A stretch of 22,097 bases of DNA from the NCBI GenBank assembly GCA_031177445.1, contig JAPSGP010000006.1:1-22097 (forward strand), given 5' to 3'. The stretch comes from Acidimicrobiia bacterium. GTDB taxonomy: Bacteria; Actinomycetota; Acidimicrobiia; IMCC26256; JACDBD01. Positions 1 to 8,013 of the stretch are shown here, in pieces (position 1 is the stretch's first letter; every line of letters starts with the position of its first letter). The notes beneath the pieces are model-generated. The model did no database searches. It worked only from the letters and a program-made list of their open reading frames with translations, and was not told where the DNA came from. Both the position numbers and the translations under genes were made by a program.

Positions 1-75
1 ACGGGGCCGAGCGACGACGACTTGAGCGAGCGAGAAACGGGCACTACGGGCACGTTTCGAGCAAAGCGAACTGGA

Positions 76-99
76 GGAGGAGCCGGGTCCGGCCCCTCC
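76..99 (-). terminator. Possible terminator hairpin after the glycan operon
   Basis: A GC-rich inverted repeat lies 31-54 bases downstream of the last gene of the minus-strand operon. Bases 76-86 can pair with 89-99 with one A/C mismatch and a very short loop. No clear run of T follows on the minus strand, so this is only a candidate intrinsic or pause-type terminator. The remaining sequence from 1 to 129 shows no gene I can support. Confidence 0.35.
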
Positions 100-129
100 G
101 CCCTCGGTCCACCAGTTCGACGGAGGGCG

Positions 130-1092
130 TTATCCGGACCGCTGCGAGGCGGCGTTGCGGTTGCGGAACCACTGGAGGGTTCGGCGCAACCCCTCTTCGA
201 GCGGCGTCCACGGCTCCCACCCGAGATGGATCGCGGCGCGTCCGGGGTCGAGCGCCGAACGCCGCAGCTCCCCCATCCGCTCGGGTGCGTAGCGAGCCGG
301 GTCCTTGAACCCGACGAGCCTTGCCATCGTGTCGTAGAGCGCCTGCACCGAGGTCTCGGCACCGGTGCCGACGTTGATGGTGAGCCCGCCGCCCTTCTCG
401 GCCGCCCGAACGAACGCGTCGACCACGTCGTCGACGTACACGAAGTCACGCGTCTGCTCGCCGTCGCCGTAGATGGTCGGGCGCTCGCGTTCGAGGAGCA
501 GCCCGGCGAAGATCGCGACCACGCCGGCCTCGCCGTGCGGGTCTTGGCGAGGACCGTAGACGTTGGCGAGTGCCAGCACCGTGTACTCGAGCCCGCGGAC
601 CTCCCGGTAGTAGTGGAGGTAGTCGCCCACCGCCTTCTTCGACACGCCGTAGGGCGCCAGCGGCTGCTGCGGGTGGCCCTCGCGCACCGGAACCTGCTCC
701 GGCGCGCCGTAGAGCGTGCCCCCGGAGCCGGCGAACACCACCTTGCGCACCCCCGCCGCCAGCGCGCCCTCGCAGATGTTGAGCGTGCCGAGGATGTTCA
801 CCTCGGCGTCGAACGCGGGGCGCGACACCGAGATCCGGACCGAGGCCTGCGCGGCCAGATGAAAGATGACGTCGGGACGGCGCCGGGCGACGAGCTCGGC
901 GACGGCCGGCTCGCGGATGTCGAGCCTGTGAAACGAGAAGTGATGGCCCCGGCGGGCGCGGGCGTCGGCGAGGTTGGCCAGTGTCCCGGTGGACAGGTCG
1001 TCGATGACGTCGACCTCCCAGTCCTCGGCCAGCAGCCGGTCGACGAGGGTCGACCCGATGAAACCTGCGCCCCCGGTGACGAGGGCTCTCAC
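130..1092 (-). CDS. NAD-dependent sugar-nucleotide epimerase (GalE-like, extended SDR)
   Basis: A 320-residue extended short-chain dehydrogenase/reductase, of the usual length for UDP-glucose 4-epimerase-type enzymes. The Rossmann motif TGGAGFIG is at residues 6-13, an SGGTLYG segment carries the active-site Ser/Thr at about 123-129, and the catalytic pair YGVSK (Y148, K152) follows. The conserved YGDGEQTRDFVYVDD segment lies later. Such enzymes invert C4 of a UDP-hexose or UDP-pentose using bound NAD in the cytoplasm. The GTG start at 1092 overlaps the stop of the upstream nucleotidyltransferase (GTGA), indicating translational coupling; longer readings upstream run inside that gene. It is the last gene of the glycan operon. 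Because the operon also makes UDP-glucuronate and UDP-xylose, UDP-xylose or UDP-glucuronate 4-epimerase are real alternatives to GalE; sequence alone does not settle the substrate. Confidence 0.9.
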   Translation of the reverse strand: MRALVTGGAGFIGSTLVDRLLAEDWEVDVIDDLSTGTLANLADARARRGHHFSFHRLDIREPAVAELVARRRPDVIFHLAAQASVRISVSRPAFDAEVNILGTLNICEGALAAGVRKVVFAGSGGTLYGAPEQVPVREGHPQQPLAPYGVSKKAVGDYLHYYREVRGLEYTVLALANVYGPRQDPHGEAGVVAIFAGLLLERERPTIYGDGEQTRDFVYVDDVVDAFVRAAEKGGGLTINVGTGAETSVQALYDTMARLVGFKDPARYAPERMGELRRSALDPGRAAIHLGWEPWTPLEEGLRRTLQWFRNRNAASQRSG

Positions 1093-2189
1093 GGCTGCGC
1101 GACCTGGAGCGGGACCCGAGCCCCGGAGAACCTGGACCCGGAGGGCACCACCGTTGCGGCGCCGACGACCGTGAGGTCGCGCACCGACGCATCGGCCTCG
1201 AGCACCGCCTCGCTGCCGACCACCGCGTCGAGCGCTTCGGCGCCGCTTGCGACGCGTGCGCGTTCCAAGACGATCGACCGCACCACGCGCGCGCCGGGCT
1301 CGACGACGCAGTCGCGTCCGAGCACCGATCCACTGACCAGTGCGCCCGCTCCCACGTCGGAGCCGGTACCGAGCAGGGTCGGCGGTTCCACGCGGGCGGT
1401 GGCCGCGACCGAGACGCCACCCTGCTGCCACACGCCGGGCGCGAGCTCGGTGGCTCCATCGACCGGTGGCAGACCGATGCAGCCGGTGAGCACGTCGCGC
1501 TGCGCCTCGACGTACATCTCGGGCGTGCCGATGTCGATCCAGTACACGTCGCGCTGGAGCGCGAACAACGCGCCCGGTCGATCGAGCATGCGGGGAAAGG
1601 TGTCGCGTTCGATCGAGACGGTCAACCGAGGCGGGATGCGCTCGAGCACCGCCGGCTCGAGGACGTATGTGCCGGCGTTGATCCAGTTCGTAGGCGCGTG
1701 ACCGGCGCTGGGCTTCTCGACGAACGCGACGACCTCACCGGTCGCCAACGTCGGCACGACGCCGAAAGCGGACGGGTCGTCGACGGGGCACAGGTGGATC
1801 GTGGCTTCCGCGCCGCGCTCATCGTGGAACCGCACCATCTCGGTGAGATCGAGCGCGGTCAGGACGTCGCCGTTGCAGACGACGAACCGGTCGTCGATGC
1901 CGCCCTGCTCGGCGGCAAAGCGAATCCCGCCCGCGGTGCCCAAGGGCTCGTCTTCGACCGCATAGGTCAGCTTCACATCGCCGAAGCGACCGGAAGGGAA
2001 ATGGTCGACGAAGGCGTCGGGAAGGTAACCGAGCGAGAGCACGACCTCGTCGACGCCGTGTCGGGCGAGCCACGACAGCTGTCGCTCCAGGAACGCCACG
2101 TTCGCGATCGGGAGCAGGGGCTTGGGCGTCGTGTACGTGAGCGGGCGCAGACGGGTGCCCTCCCCGCCGACGAGCACGATCGCCTTCAT
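1089..2189 (-). CDS. Sugar-1-phosphate nucleotidyltransferase with C-terminal beta-helix (ManC/GMPP-like)
   Basis: A 366-residue cytoplasmic NDP-sugar pyrophosphorylase that joins a sugar 1-phosphate to an NTP, releasing pyrophosphate. The N-terminal signature GGEGTRLRP is at residues 8-16 and the active-site Lys in TPKPLLP is K23. CNGDVL (the metal-binding Asp) and FVEKP segments follow, then WINAGTYVLEP. The last third has the spaced small/hydrophobic residues of hexapeptide-repeat left-handed beta-helix domains. The overall layout resembles actinobacterial mannose-1-phosphate guanylyltransferases more than short RmlA enzymes, but base and sugar specificity cannot be read from sequence. The ATG at 2189 lies 7 bases after the stop of the upstream membrane protein; no strong ribosome binding site is visible, which fits coupling. 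The 3' end overlaps the epimerase start by four bases. Confidence 0.92.
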   Translation of the reverse strand: MKAIVLVGGEGTRLRPLTYTTPKPLLPIANVAFLERQLSWLARHGVDEVVLSLGYLPDAFVDHFPSGRFGDVKLTYAVEDEPLGTAGGIRFAAEQGGIDDRFVVCNGDVLTALDLTEMVRFHDERGAEATIHLCPVDDPSAFGVVPTLATGEVVAFVEKPSAGHAPTNWINAGTYVLEPAVLERIPPRLTVSIERDTFPRMLDRPGALFALQRDVYWIDIGTPEMYVEAQRDVLTGCIGLPPVDGATELAPGVWQQGGVSVAATARVEPPTLLGTGSDVGAGALVSGSVLGRDCVVEPGARVVRSIVLERARVASGAEALDAVVGSEAVLEADASVRDLTVVGAATVVPSGSRFSGARVPLQVAQP

Positions 2190-2196
2190 GCGGTGG

Positions 2197-2961
2197 TCAT
2201 GACGACGGCGGCGCGGAGGCAGCCGGCACCGTGGTGGTCGGTGCCGTCGTCGTCGGCTCGCCGATGGGCTCGCTCGGGTCAGCGCTGTCCTGCTCGGGCG
2301 TGCGGCTGGCGACCTCTGGCAGTTCGGCATCGCGCGGGCCGAAGAAGATCAGGATCCGGTCCTGGTTCTGGGGCCGGTAGTCGGCCGGGTTGCCCGTGCG
2401 CTCGTTGCCGTTGACCGTCCAGCGCAGGACACCTCTGCCCTCCGAGCCGTCTGGGTTGGAACAGGTGTCGCCGTTGTTCCACTCGGTCTTGTCGGGAGCG
2501 AACGAAGGCGCCGCGTCGAAGTCGACGGAATCCGACGAAAGGCCCCAGCCGCCGTAATCGAAGTACCGCCCCAGCGTCGCGTTCTCGCCGCTCTCGGACG
2601 AGAAGAAGGGATGGATGTGGATCACGCCGTCGCCGTGGGTGTGCAGGCCGGTGCGGACGTTGGGGTTCCCCGCTTGGGTCTCGAACGTCGGCGCGTCGGG
2701 CAACTTCTCTCCGCAGATGTTCACGTCGATGGCGGCGTGCCAGTGGTCGCCGAGCTCGCCCGTCGCCTGGTTGGCCGGCCGCGGCGGCACGTCGGAGGAA
2801 CTGCTGCCGTTGCCGCGGACCGTGAACACGATCAGGATGACACCGACGGCGACGATGCCGCCGATGGCGAGGTTCCAGCCCATCGAGGTGTTGCGGCGCT
2901 TGGGCTTACGGTAACGAGCCCGGGCCTGCGCCCGGGCGTAGCGCGTTCGAGATTTGGGCAT
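2197..2961 (-). CDS. Uncharacterised His-rich single-pass membrane protein in the glycan operon
   Basis: A 254-residue protein with no function I can name. Residues 1-27 are strongly basic, and 28-48 form one hydrophobic segment (about GWNLAIGGIVAVGVILIVF). The positive-inside rule therefore predicts a cytoplasmic tail and an extracellular body. The body opens with GDHWHAAIDVNICG (H73, H75, C83) and continues with HTHGDGVIHIHP (H107, H109, H115, H117), which looks like a metal-binding or catalytic His cluster. A second Cys (C167) could pair with C83. The tail from about 222 is rich in Pro, Thr, Ser and acidic residues and looks disordered or wall-spanning. I recall similar HWH/HTHGDG proteins from Acidimicrobiia and other actinobacteria annotated as hypothetical; this is memory, not a search. 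It starts 12 bases after a glycosyltransferase and ends 7 bases before a nucleotidyltransferase, so it is co-transcribed with glycan genes. A role in modifying or sensing the surface glycan is inference only. Confidence 0.88.
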   Translation of the reverse strand: MPKSRTRYARAQARARYRKPKRRNTSMGWNLAIGGIVAVGVILIVFTVRGNGSSSSDVPPRPANQATGELGDHWHAAIDVNICGEKLPDAPTFETQAGNPNVRTGLHTHGDGVIHIHPFFSSESGENATLGRYFDYGGWGLSSDSVDFDAAPSFAPDKTEWNNGDTCSNPDGSEGRGVLRWTVNGNERTGNPADYRPQNQDRILIFFGPRDAELPEVASRTPEQDSADPSEPIGEPTTTAPTTTVPAASAPPSS

Positions 2962-2973
2962 GGCCGGGCGAGA

Positions 2974-3864
2974 TTACTCGGTGACTTTCGGAAGCTTGGG
3001 TCGCCGGCGGACCGCGTGCTCCGCCATCGCGAGCACCGCGCGCACGCTCAAGAACAGCGCCGCGGGAAGCAGGAGCACGCGGCGGGGGCCGCGCCAGCGC
3101 TTGGTCGCGAACCGGTACAACGACCGGTGGTGCTCCGCGATCATCCGGTAGGGGTGCTGCGACGCGCTGACACCTTGGACGTGGACGACCTCGCCGCCGG
3201 GCTCGTAGGCGATCCGCCAACCCGCCCGGCGCAACTGCCAGCACAGGTCGACGTCCTCGACGTACATGAAGTAGCCCTCGTCCCAGCCTTCGATCGCGTC
3301 GATGGCGTCACGGCGCAGCCAGATGGCGGCCCCCGACACCCAGTCCACGTCCCGGGGCGCCTTCGGGTCGGCATCGAGCTGGCGATACCGGCGGGTGAAC
3401 GGGTTGGTGCGCCAGACCAGCCCCAGCAACCCGTGACCCACGGCGTCGCGCACGCGCGGCACCGAGCGGGCAGACGGATAGATCGTCCCGTCGGGGTTCC
3501 TGACGAGCGGCCCCACCGCGCCGACGTCCTGCTCGGAGGCGAAGCGGCTGAGCAGCGCGCTGGCGGTCCCGGCGGCAACGCTGACGTCGGCGTTGCACAC
3601 CGCGATCACCTGCGCGTCGCTGGCCGCGATCCCGAGATTGGCGGCGGCGGCGTACCCGAGATTGCGCTCGGGCCGGATCACCCGGACCGCCGGCAACCCG
3701 CGCTCCACCGGCGCCACCGAGCCGTCGGACGAACCGTTGTCGACGACCACCACGTCGGGAGGACCACCGGCACTGGTGTCGGCGATCAAGGAGCGCACGC
3801 ACCGTTCGAGCTCCGAGCCGGCCTCGTAGTTGACGACAACCGCCGCCCAGTAGGGGCGGCTCAC
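2974..3864 (-). CDS. GT2 glycosyltransferase, rhamnosyltransferase (WbbL)-like
   Basis: A 296-residue family 2 glycosyltransferase with a GT-A fold. AVVVNYEAG opens the domain, VVDNGSSDGS is at about 40-49, RNLGYAAAANLGI at about 67-79, the metal/nucleotide-binding CNAD at 90-93, VSGAA at 176-180, and the acidic acceptor-side motif YVEDVDLCWQLRRAGW at 201-216. This combination is typical of rhamnosyltransferases such as WbbL that extend polyprenyl-diphosphate sugars on the inner membrane face. A hydrophobic stretch at about 263-280 followed by basic residues may anchor the C terminus to the membrane. The GTG at 3864 is chosen because it is the only start in frame after the upstream stop (13-base gap) that keeps the N-terminal beta strand. 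No dTDP-rhamnose genes are in the window, so the donor is not established. Confidence 0.9.
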   Translation of the reverse strand: MSRPYWAAVVVNYEAGSELERCVRSLIADTSAGGPPDVVVVDNGSSDGSVAPVERGLPAVRVIRPERNLGYAAAANLGIAASDAQVIAVCNADVSVAAGTASALLSRFASEQDVGAVGPLVRNPDGTIYPSARSVPRVRDAVGHGLLGLVWRTNPFTRRYRQLDADPKAPRDVDWVSGAAIWLRRDAIDAIEGWDEGYFMYVEDVDLCWQLRRAGWRIAYEPGGEVVHVQGVSASQHPYRMIAEHHRSLYRFATKRWRGPRRVLLLPAALFLSVRAVLAMAEHAVRRRPKLPKVTE

Positions 3865-3877
3865 GCGTTCGTCCGGG

Positions 3878-5002
3878 TCACGCCAACTCCTCGTACACCG
3901 ACCACGTCTGACGGGCGGTGTTCTCCCACGTGAATGCGCGGGCGCGCTCGTGGCCGCGGTCGACGAGCTCGTCGTGCGCACTGGTGTCGTCGAGCACACG
4001 CGCGATCGCCTCTGCGAGGGCGTCAGCATCGGTGGGGTCGACGAGGATGGCGGCGCTACCGGCCGACTCGGGCATGGCCGATCGGTTCGACGCGATGACC
4101 GGCGTGCCGCTCGCCATCGCTTCGAGGACCGGCAGGCCGAAGCCCTCGTACAGCGACGGGAACACGAAGACGTCGGCGCGGGCGTAGAGCGCCGCGAGCT
4201 CCTCACGCGTCAACGACCCTTCGCTCACGCGAGCACGGGACTCGAGCCCGCGTCGCCGGATCGTAACCGCGACCTCCTCGCCCAGCCATCCTGCAGGGCC
4301 GTGCAGCACGAGGGTCGCGTCGTCGTTGCGCTGCGCGACGATGGCGAAGGCGTCGAGCACCGCCGAGATGTTCTTCCGTTGCTCCTGGGTGCCCACCCAC
4401 AGCACGTAGGGCTCGCTGATGCCGCGCCGTTCGACGAACTGGCGCGCCGAGTCGGCATCTGCCGCCGGGATGTCGACGCCGTGCGGCACCACCCGCAGCC
4501 GCGCGCGCTCGACTCCGAGCAGCTCCTCGACCTCTGCGGCGGTGCTCTCCGACGGGCAGATGATCCGGTCGGCCTCGCGCGCCGCCAGTTGCATCCCGCG
4601 TCGCAGCGAGATCCGAGCCGACCGCGGGTAGCGCTCGGGGAACCGCAAGGGCGCCAGATCGTGCACCGTGGCCACGAGTGGGGCACCGCCGGCGGGAGGG
4701 ATAGTGGGGCTCGTGGCGTGCACGACCTCGAGCTGACCGCAGACCGATTGTGGGGCCGGGCGCCGGGTCTCGGCCCACGCGCGATAGAGCTCGTCACGGT
4801 CGAGCCCGAAGGCACACCGCCGCATCGGCAGCTGCTCGACCTCGGCCGGCACCAGCGGATGGTCCGCATGGAACAGCGTCACGCCGTGGTGCTCGCTGAC
4901 AGCAACGAACTCGCGGCACAACGCCAGGGTGTAGATCGCCGCGCCGGTCGGGACTCGCTGGAAGAGCGGCTCAGCGTTGATGCCGACCCTCAGCCCCGGC
5001 AC
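3878..5002 (-). CDS. GT4-family glycosyltransferase
   Basis: A 374-residue retaining glycosyltransferase of GT-B fold. The N-terminal domain contains the glycine-rich PTGAAIYT loop (18-25) and a VHDLAPLRFPE segment (113-123). The C-terminal domain has VVPHGVD (171-177), the donor-phosphate site VGTQEQRKN (203-211, K210) and the EX7E motif EGFGLPVLE (E286 and E294), the hallmark of GT4 mannosyl- and related transferases. It probably adds a sugar from a nucleotide donor to the growing lipid-linked glycan. The GTG start at 5002 shares its first base with the TAG stop of the upstream gene; the open frame extends further upstream but only within that gene. Donor and acceptor cannot be told from sequence. 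Confidence 0.92.
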   Translation of the reverse strand: MPGLRVGINAEPLFQRVPTGAAIYTLALCREFVAVSEHHGVTLFHADHPLVPAEVEQLPMRRCAFGLDRDELYRAWAETRRPAPQSVCGQLEVVHATSPTIPPAGGAPLVATVHDLAPLRFPERYPRSARISLRRGMQLAAREADRIICPSESTAAEVEELLGVERARLRVVPHGVDIPAADADSARQFVERRGISEPYVLWVGTQEQRKNISAVLDAFAIVAQRNDDATLVLHGPAGWLGEEVAVTIRRRGLESRARVSEGSLTREELAALYARADVFVFPSLYEGFGLPVLEAMASGTPVIASNRSAMPESAGSAAILVDPTDADALAEAIARVLDDTSAHDELVDRGHERARAFTWENTARQTWSVYEELA

Positions 5003-5739
5003 TAGTCGACGAACCGGTACTTGATCAGGGTCCGGAGCGCGGCGAACCCGTCGCGCCACGTGATCTTCTTGCCCTCGAACAGTTCGCGACCGGTGTACGA
5101 GATCGGTACCTCGTAGATCCTGATCCCCTGGCGCAACACCTTCGCCGTGACCTCGGGCTCGAAGTCGAAGCGCTCGGCGCGCAGGGTGAGCTTGCCGATC
5201 ACCTCACGATCGAAGAGCTTGTAGCAGGTCTCCATGTCGGAGAGCGTGCTGTTGTAGAGGATGTTGGTGGTCAACGACAGGAACCGGTTGCCGATCCAGT
5301 GCAGGAACAGCATGTTGCGCCGTTCACCAGTGAAGCGCGAGCCGTACACGACGACGGCTCGTCCCTTGAGCGCCGGGGCAAGCAGCTTGGGCCAGTCCTC
5401 GGGGTCGTACTCGAGATCGGCGTCCTGGATCAGTACCAGGTCGCCGCTGACGTGCTGGAGCCCGGTCCGGATCGCAGCACCCTTGCCGCGATTGTGCGCG
5501 TGCACGATCACCCGCACCGTGCTGTCGCCGAGCTGCGAGAGCACGTGACTGGTGCCATCGTCGCTGCCGTCGTCGACGATCAGGATCTCGCGATCGACGG
5601 GCAGCGGGACCGTGCGCATGCGCCGGACGACCTCGGCGACCGTTCGACGTTCGTTAAAAACCGGAACGATGACCGAGAGCTTGCGATAGCGCGAAGTGGC
5701 TGCCGCCTCCGAAGCTTGGTTAGACGCGCCCTCGCTCAC
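5002..5739 (-). CDS. GT2 glycosyltransferase, polyprenyl-phosphate mannose synthase (DPM1)-like
   Basis: A 245-residue family 2 glycosyltransferase of the DPM1/polyprenyl-phosphate sugar synthase type. It has VIVPVFNE at 23-30, VDDGSDDGT at 55-63, NRGKGAAIRTG at 83-93 and the metal-binding QDADLEYDPEDW (D106, D108). The C-terminal half (ETCYKLFDREV, RFDFEPEV, YEVPISYTGR) matches the family. No transmembrane anchor follows, so it is probably a peripheral inner-membrane enzyme transferring a sugar from UDP or GDP to polyprenyl phosphate. The GTG start at 5739 is preceded by GGAGGG (5743-5748) with a short spacer, one of the best ribosome binding sites in this operon, and begins inside the last 20 bases of the upstream decarboxylase gene. 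The open frame continues upstream, but only antiparallel and out of phase with that gene. Confidence 0.92.
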   Translation of the reverse strand: MSEGASNQASEAAATSRYRKLSVIVPVFNERRTVAEVVRRMRTVPLPVDREILIVDDGSDDGTSHVLSQLGDSTVRVIVHAHNRGKGAAIRTGLQHVSGDLVLIQDADLEYDPEDWPKLLAPALKGRAVVVYGSRFTGERRNMLFLHWIGNRFLSLTTNILYNSTLSDMETCYKLFDREVIGKLTLRAERFDFEPEVTAKVLRQGIRIYEVPISYTGRELFEGKKITWRDGFAALRTLIKYRFVD

Positions 5740-6667
5740 GTTCCCTCCGGTACCACTCGTAGGTCCGCCGGAGACCTTCGCGAAGGTCGACCTCGGGACG
5801 CCAGCCGAGGACGCGTTCTGCCAGGCCGATGTCGGGCCGGCGTCGGGTCGGGTCGTCGACCGGGAGGGGGTCGAAGACGATCTCGGAGTCGGCACCGGTG
5901 AGCTCGAGGACCAGCTGGGCGAGCTCGAGGACGGTGAACTCATCGGGGTTGCCGATGTTCATGGGCCCGACCCAGTCGGAGTCGAGCAGGGCGAGGATGC
6001 CGCGCACCTCGTCGTCGACGTAACAGAAGGAGCGGGTTTGGCCGCCGTCGCCGTACACGGTGAGCGGCTTGTCGTCGAGCGCTTGGACCAGGAAGTTCGA
6101 CACCACGCGTCCGTCGCCCTGACGGAGGAACGGCCCGTAACTGTTGAAGATGCGCACGATCCGGACGTCGAGGTCGTGGGCGCGGTGGTAGGCCATCGCC
6201 ATGGCTTCGGCGAAGCGCTTGGCCTCGTCGTAGACGCCGCGGGGCCCGACCGGGTTGACGTTGCCCCAGTAGTCCTCGCGCTGGGGGTGCACGAGCGGGT
6301 CGCCGTACACCTCGCTCGTCGACGCAAGGAGGAAGCGCGCGCCGGTGGCCTTGGCCAGACCGAGAGTGTTGTGCGTCCCGAGCGACCCGACCTTGAGCGT
6401 CTTGATCGGGTGCTCGAGGTAGTCGCGCGGGCTGGCGGGGCTGGCGAAGTGGAGCACGGCGTCGACGGTCCCGTCGACGAGGATCTCCTCGGTGACGTCG
6501 TGCTCGATGAACTCGAACCGGTCGAGGGCCCGGAGGTCGTCGATGTTGTCGAGGGTGCCGGTCAGGAGGTTGTCGATGGCGACGACATCCCACCCGCGGC
6601 TGAGCAGCTCCCGGCACAGGTGCGAGCCGAGGAAGCCGGCACCGCCGGTGACGATCGCGCGCGGCAT
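5720..6667 (-). CDS. uxs: UDP-glucuronate decarboxylase (UDP-xylose synthase)
   Basis: A 315-residue extended SDR enzyme, a length typical of soluble UXS. It has TGGAGFLG at 7-14, STSEVYGDPLVHPQ at about 116-129, REDYWG at 130-135, NPVGPRGVYDEAKR with catalytic Y146 and K150, a DGRVVSNFLVQAL segment and YGDGGQTRSFCYVDD. The SEVYGDPLVHPQ...YWG...YDE.KR combination is the known UXS signature and separates it from dTDP-glucose dehydratases. It oxidises UDP-glucuronate at C4, decarboxylates it and reduces the product to UDP-xylose, using bound NAD. Its ATG at 6667 shares a base with the TGA stop of the UDP-glucose dehydrogenase gene (TGATG), which supplies its substrate. Its 3' end overlaps the following glycosyltransferase by 20 bases. 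Longer upstream readings lie inside the dehydrogenase gene. Confidence 0.94.
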   Translation of the reverse strand: MPRAIVTGGAGFLGSHLCRELLSRGWDVVAIDNLLTGTLDNIDDLRALDRFEFIEHDVTEEILVDGTVDAVLHFASPASPRDYLEHPIKTLKVGSLGTHNTLGLAKATGARFLLASTSEVYGDPLVHPQREDYWGNVNPVGPRGVYDEAKRFAEAMAMAYHRAHDLDVRIVRIFNSYGPFLRQGDGRVVSNFLVQALDDKPLTVYGDGGQTRSFCYVDDEVRGILALLDSDWVGPMNIGNPDEFTVLELAQLVLELTGADSEIVFDPLPVDDPTRRRPDIGLAERVLGWRPEVDLREGLRRTYEWYRRERERGRV

Positions 6668-7971
6668 CAGCGGCCGACGCCGTCGTAGACGAAGGACTTC
6701 TGGCGCATGGCCGCAGGGTCGAGGAGGTTGCGGGCGTCGACGATGTGGCGCGTGCGCATCTGTCCTCCGACCCGCTCGAAGTCGAGCCACCGGAGCTCGT
6801 CCCATTCCGTGAGTACCGTCAGCACGTCGGCGTCCACGCAGGCGTCGTACGGATCGGCGACCACGTCGAGGCCGGCGACGATCTGCGCCGCCCGCTCACC
6901 CGCCGCCGGGTCGTACGCGCGTACACGAGCGCCGCCCTCGAGCAGACGGCGGGCGATGGCGAGCGCGGGCGAGTCACGCAGGTCGTCGGTGTTGGCCTTG
7001 AAGGTGAGGCCCCAGACGGCGATGGTGGCGCCCTCGAGCGTGTCACCTGCGGCCGCCGCGATCTTGGCGACGATCCGGTCGTGCTGGCGCTGGTTGACAT
7101 CGTGCACCGAACGCAGCAGCTCGAAGTCGTAGTCGACCGAGTCGGCCGTGTAGAGCAGCGCCTGGACGTCCTTGGGGAAGCACGACCCGCCGTAGCCGGG
7201 GCCGGCGTGCAGGAACTCGAATCCGATCCTGGGGTCGTATCCCATGCCGAGCGCGACCTCGCGGACATCCGCGTGCACCGACTCGCACAGGTTGGCGATG
7301 GCGTTGATGAACGAGATCTTGGTGGCGAGGAACGCGTTCGACGCGTACTTGATCATCTCCGCCGACGCGGCGTCGGTGACGAGGATCGGTGCCCGCAGGT
7401 CGCGGTAGAGCTCCGAAACCCGCACCGCAACCTCCGTCTCCTGGCACCCGATGACGACGCGGTGCGGCTCGAGGAAGTCGCGCACCGCGCTGCCCTCGCG
7501 CAGGAACTCGGGGTTGGAGGCGACGCCGATGGTGCCGGGCATCGCGCCCGCTTCGGTGAGGAGCCGCTCGACGAGCTGGGTCGAGCCGATCGGCACGGTC
7601 GACTTGTTCACGACCACCGATCCGGCATGCAGCACAGGGGCGATCTCGCGGGCAACGTCCTCGACGATCGAGAGATCGGCGGCGCCGTTCGCCCCCTGCG
7701 GCGTGGGCACACACAGGAACACGAACTCGGCCGTGCTCGCGGCCGCAGCCGCGCCGAGCACGAAACGCAGCCGGCGAGACGCCAGGCCCTGGGCGACCAG
7801 GTCGGGCAGGCCCTCCTCGAGGACCGGCACCTCACCCTTCGAGAGGCTTCGAACCTTCTCTGCGTCGTTGTCGCCGCAGACGACGTCGTGCCCGAGATGG
7901 GCGAAGCACGCCGCGGTGGTCAGCCCGACATAGCCGCCGCCGATGACCGCGATGGAACTCAAGAGGGGCAC
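6667..7971 (-). CDS. ugd: UDP-glucose 6-dehydrogenase
   Basis: A 434-residue UDP-glucose/GDP-mannose dehydrogenase family protein with all three domains. The NAD-binding GGGYVGL is at 11-17, CVPTP and NKSTVPIGST are in the first domain, NPEFLREGSAV lies near the substrate site, and the catalytic cysteine is in GPGYGGSCFPKD (C264). AVWGLTFKANTDDLRDSP is in the C-terminal UDP-binding domain. It oxidises UDP-glucose twice with NAD to UDP-glucuronate. UDP-N-acetylmannosamine dehydrogenases share this architecture, but the directly following UXS gene, which uses UDP-glucuronate, favours UGDH. The start is GTG at 7971. A 69-base gap separates it from the LCP gene and may carry its own promoter. Confidence 0.94.
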   Translation of the reverse strand: MPLLSSIAVIGGGYVGLTTAACFAHLGHDVVCGDNDAEKVRSLSKGEVPVLEEGLPDLVAQGLASRRLRFVLGAAAAASTAEFVFLCVPTPQGANGAADLSIVEDVAREIAPVLHAGSVVVNKSTVPIGSTQLVERLLTEAGAMPGTIGVASNPEFLREGSAVRDFLEPHRVVIGCQETEVAVRVSELYRDLRAPILVTDAASAEMIKYASNAFLATKISFINAIANLCESVHADVREVALGMGYDPRIGFEFLHAGPGYGGSCFPKDVQALLYTADSVDYDFELLRSVHDVNQRQHDRIVAKIAAAAGDTLEGATIAVWGLTFKANTDDLRDSPALAIARRLLEGGARVRAYDPAAGERAAQIVAGLDVVADPYDACVDADVLTVLTEWDELRWLDFERVGGQMRTRHIVDARNLLDPAAMRQKSFVYDGVGR

Positions 7972-7987
7972 CCTGACATGGCGAGAA

Positions 7988-7993
7988 ACTTTA
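7988..7993 (-). promoter_or_regulatory. Possible -10 box for ugd
   Basis: TAAAGT on the minus strand lies 16 bases before the ugd GTG, in the most AT-rich part of the LCP-ugd gap. No convincing -35 is present. It would let the nucleotide-sugar and transferase genes be transcribed apart from the LCP gene. Confidence 0.3.
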
Positions 7994-8002
7994 CGGCAGG
8001 AG

Positions 8003-8013
8003 CGGGATTCCCG
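8003..8013. promoter_or_regulatory. Short perfect palindrome, possible operator
   Basis: CGGGATTCCCG is an 11-base perfect inverted repeat around one central base, 10 bases upstream of the possible ugd -10 box, in the usual repressor position. The same gap holds a 10-base direct repeat (GGCAGGAGCG at 7995-8004 and 8025-8034) and the palindrome GGAGCGCTCC (8029-8038). In GC-rich DNA these may be chance. Confidence 0.2.

Noticed and set aside
22..1701. 559-codon plus-strand open frame at the left edge
   Set aside because: It lies antisense to the epimerase and nucleotidyltransferase, both with intact catalytic motifs, and its composition is that of a shadow frame.
2611..3933. 440-codon plus-strand frame antisense to the His-rich membrane protein and a glycosyltransferase
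   Set aside because: No domain, and it ignores the real gene boundaries on the other strand.
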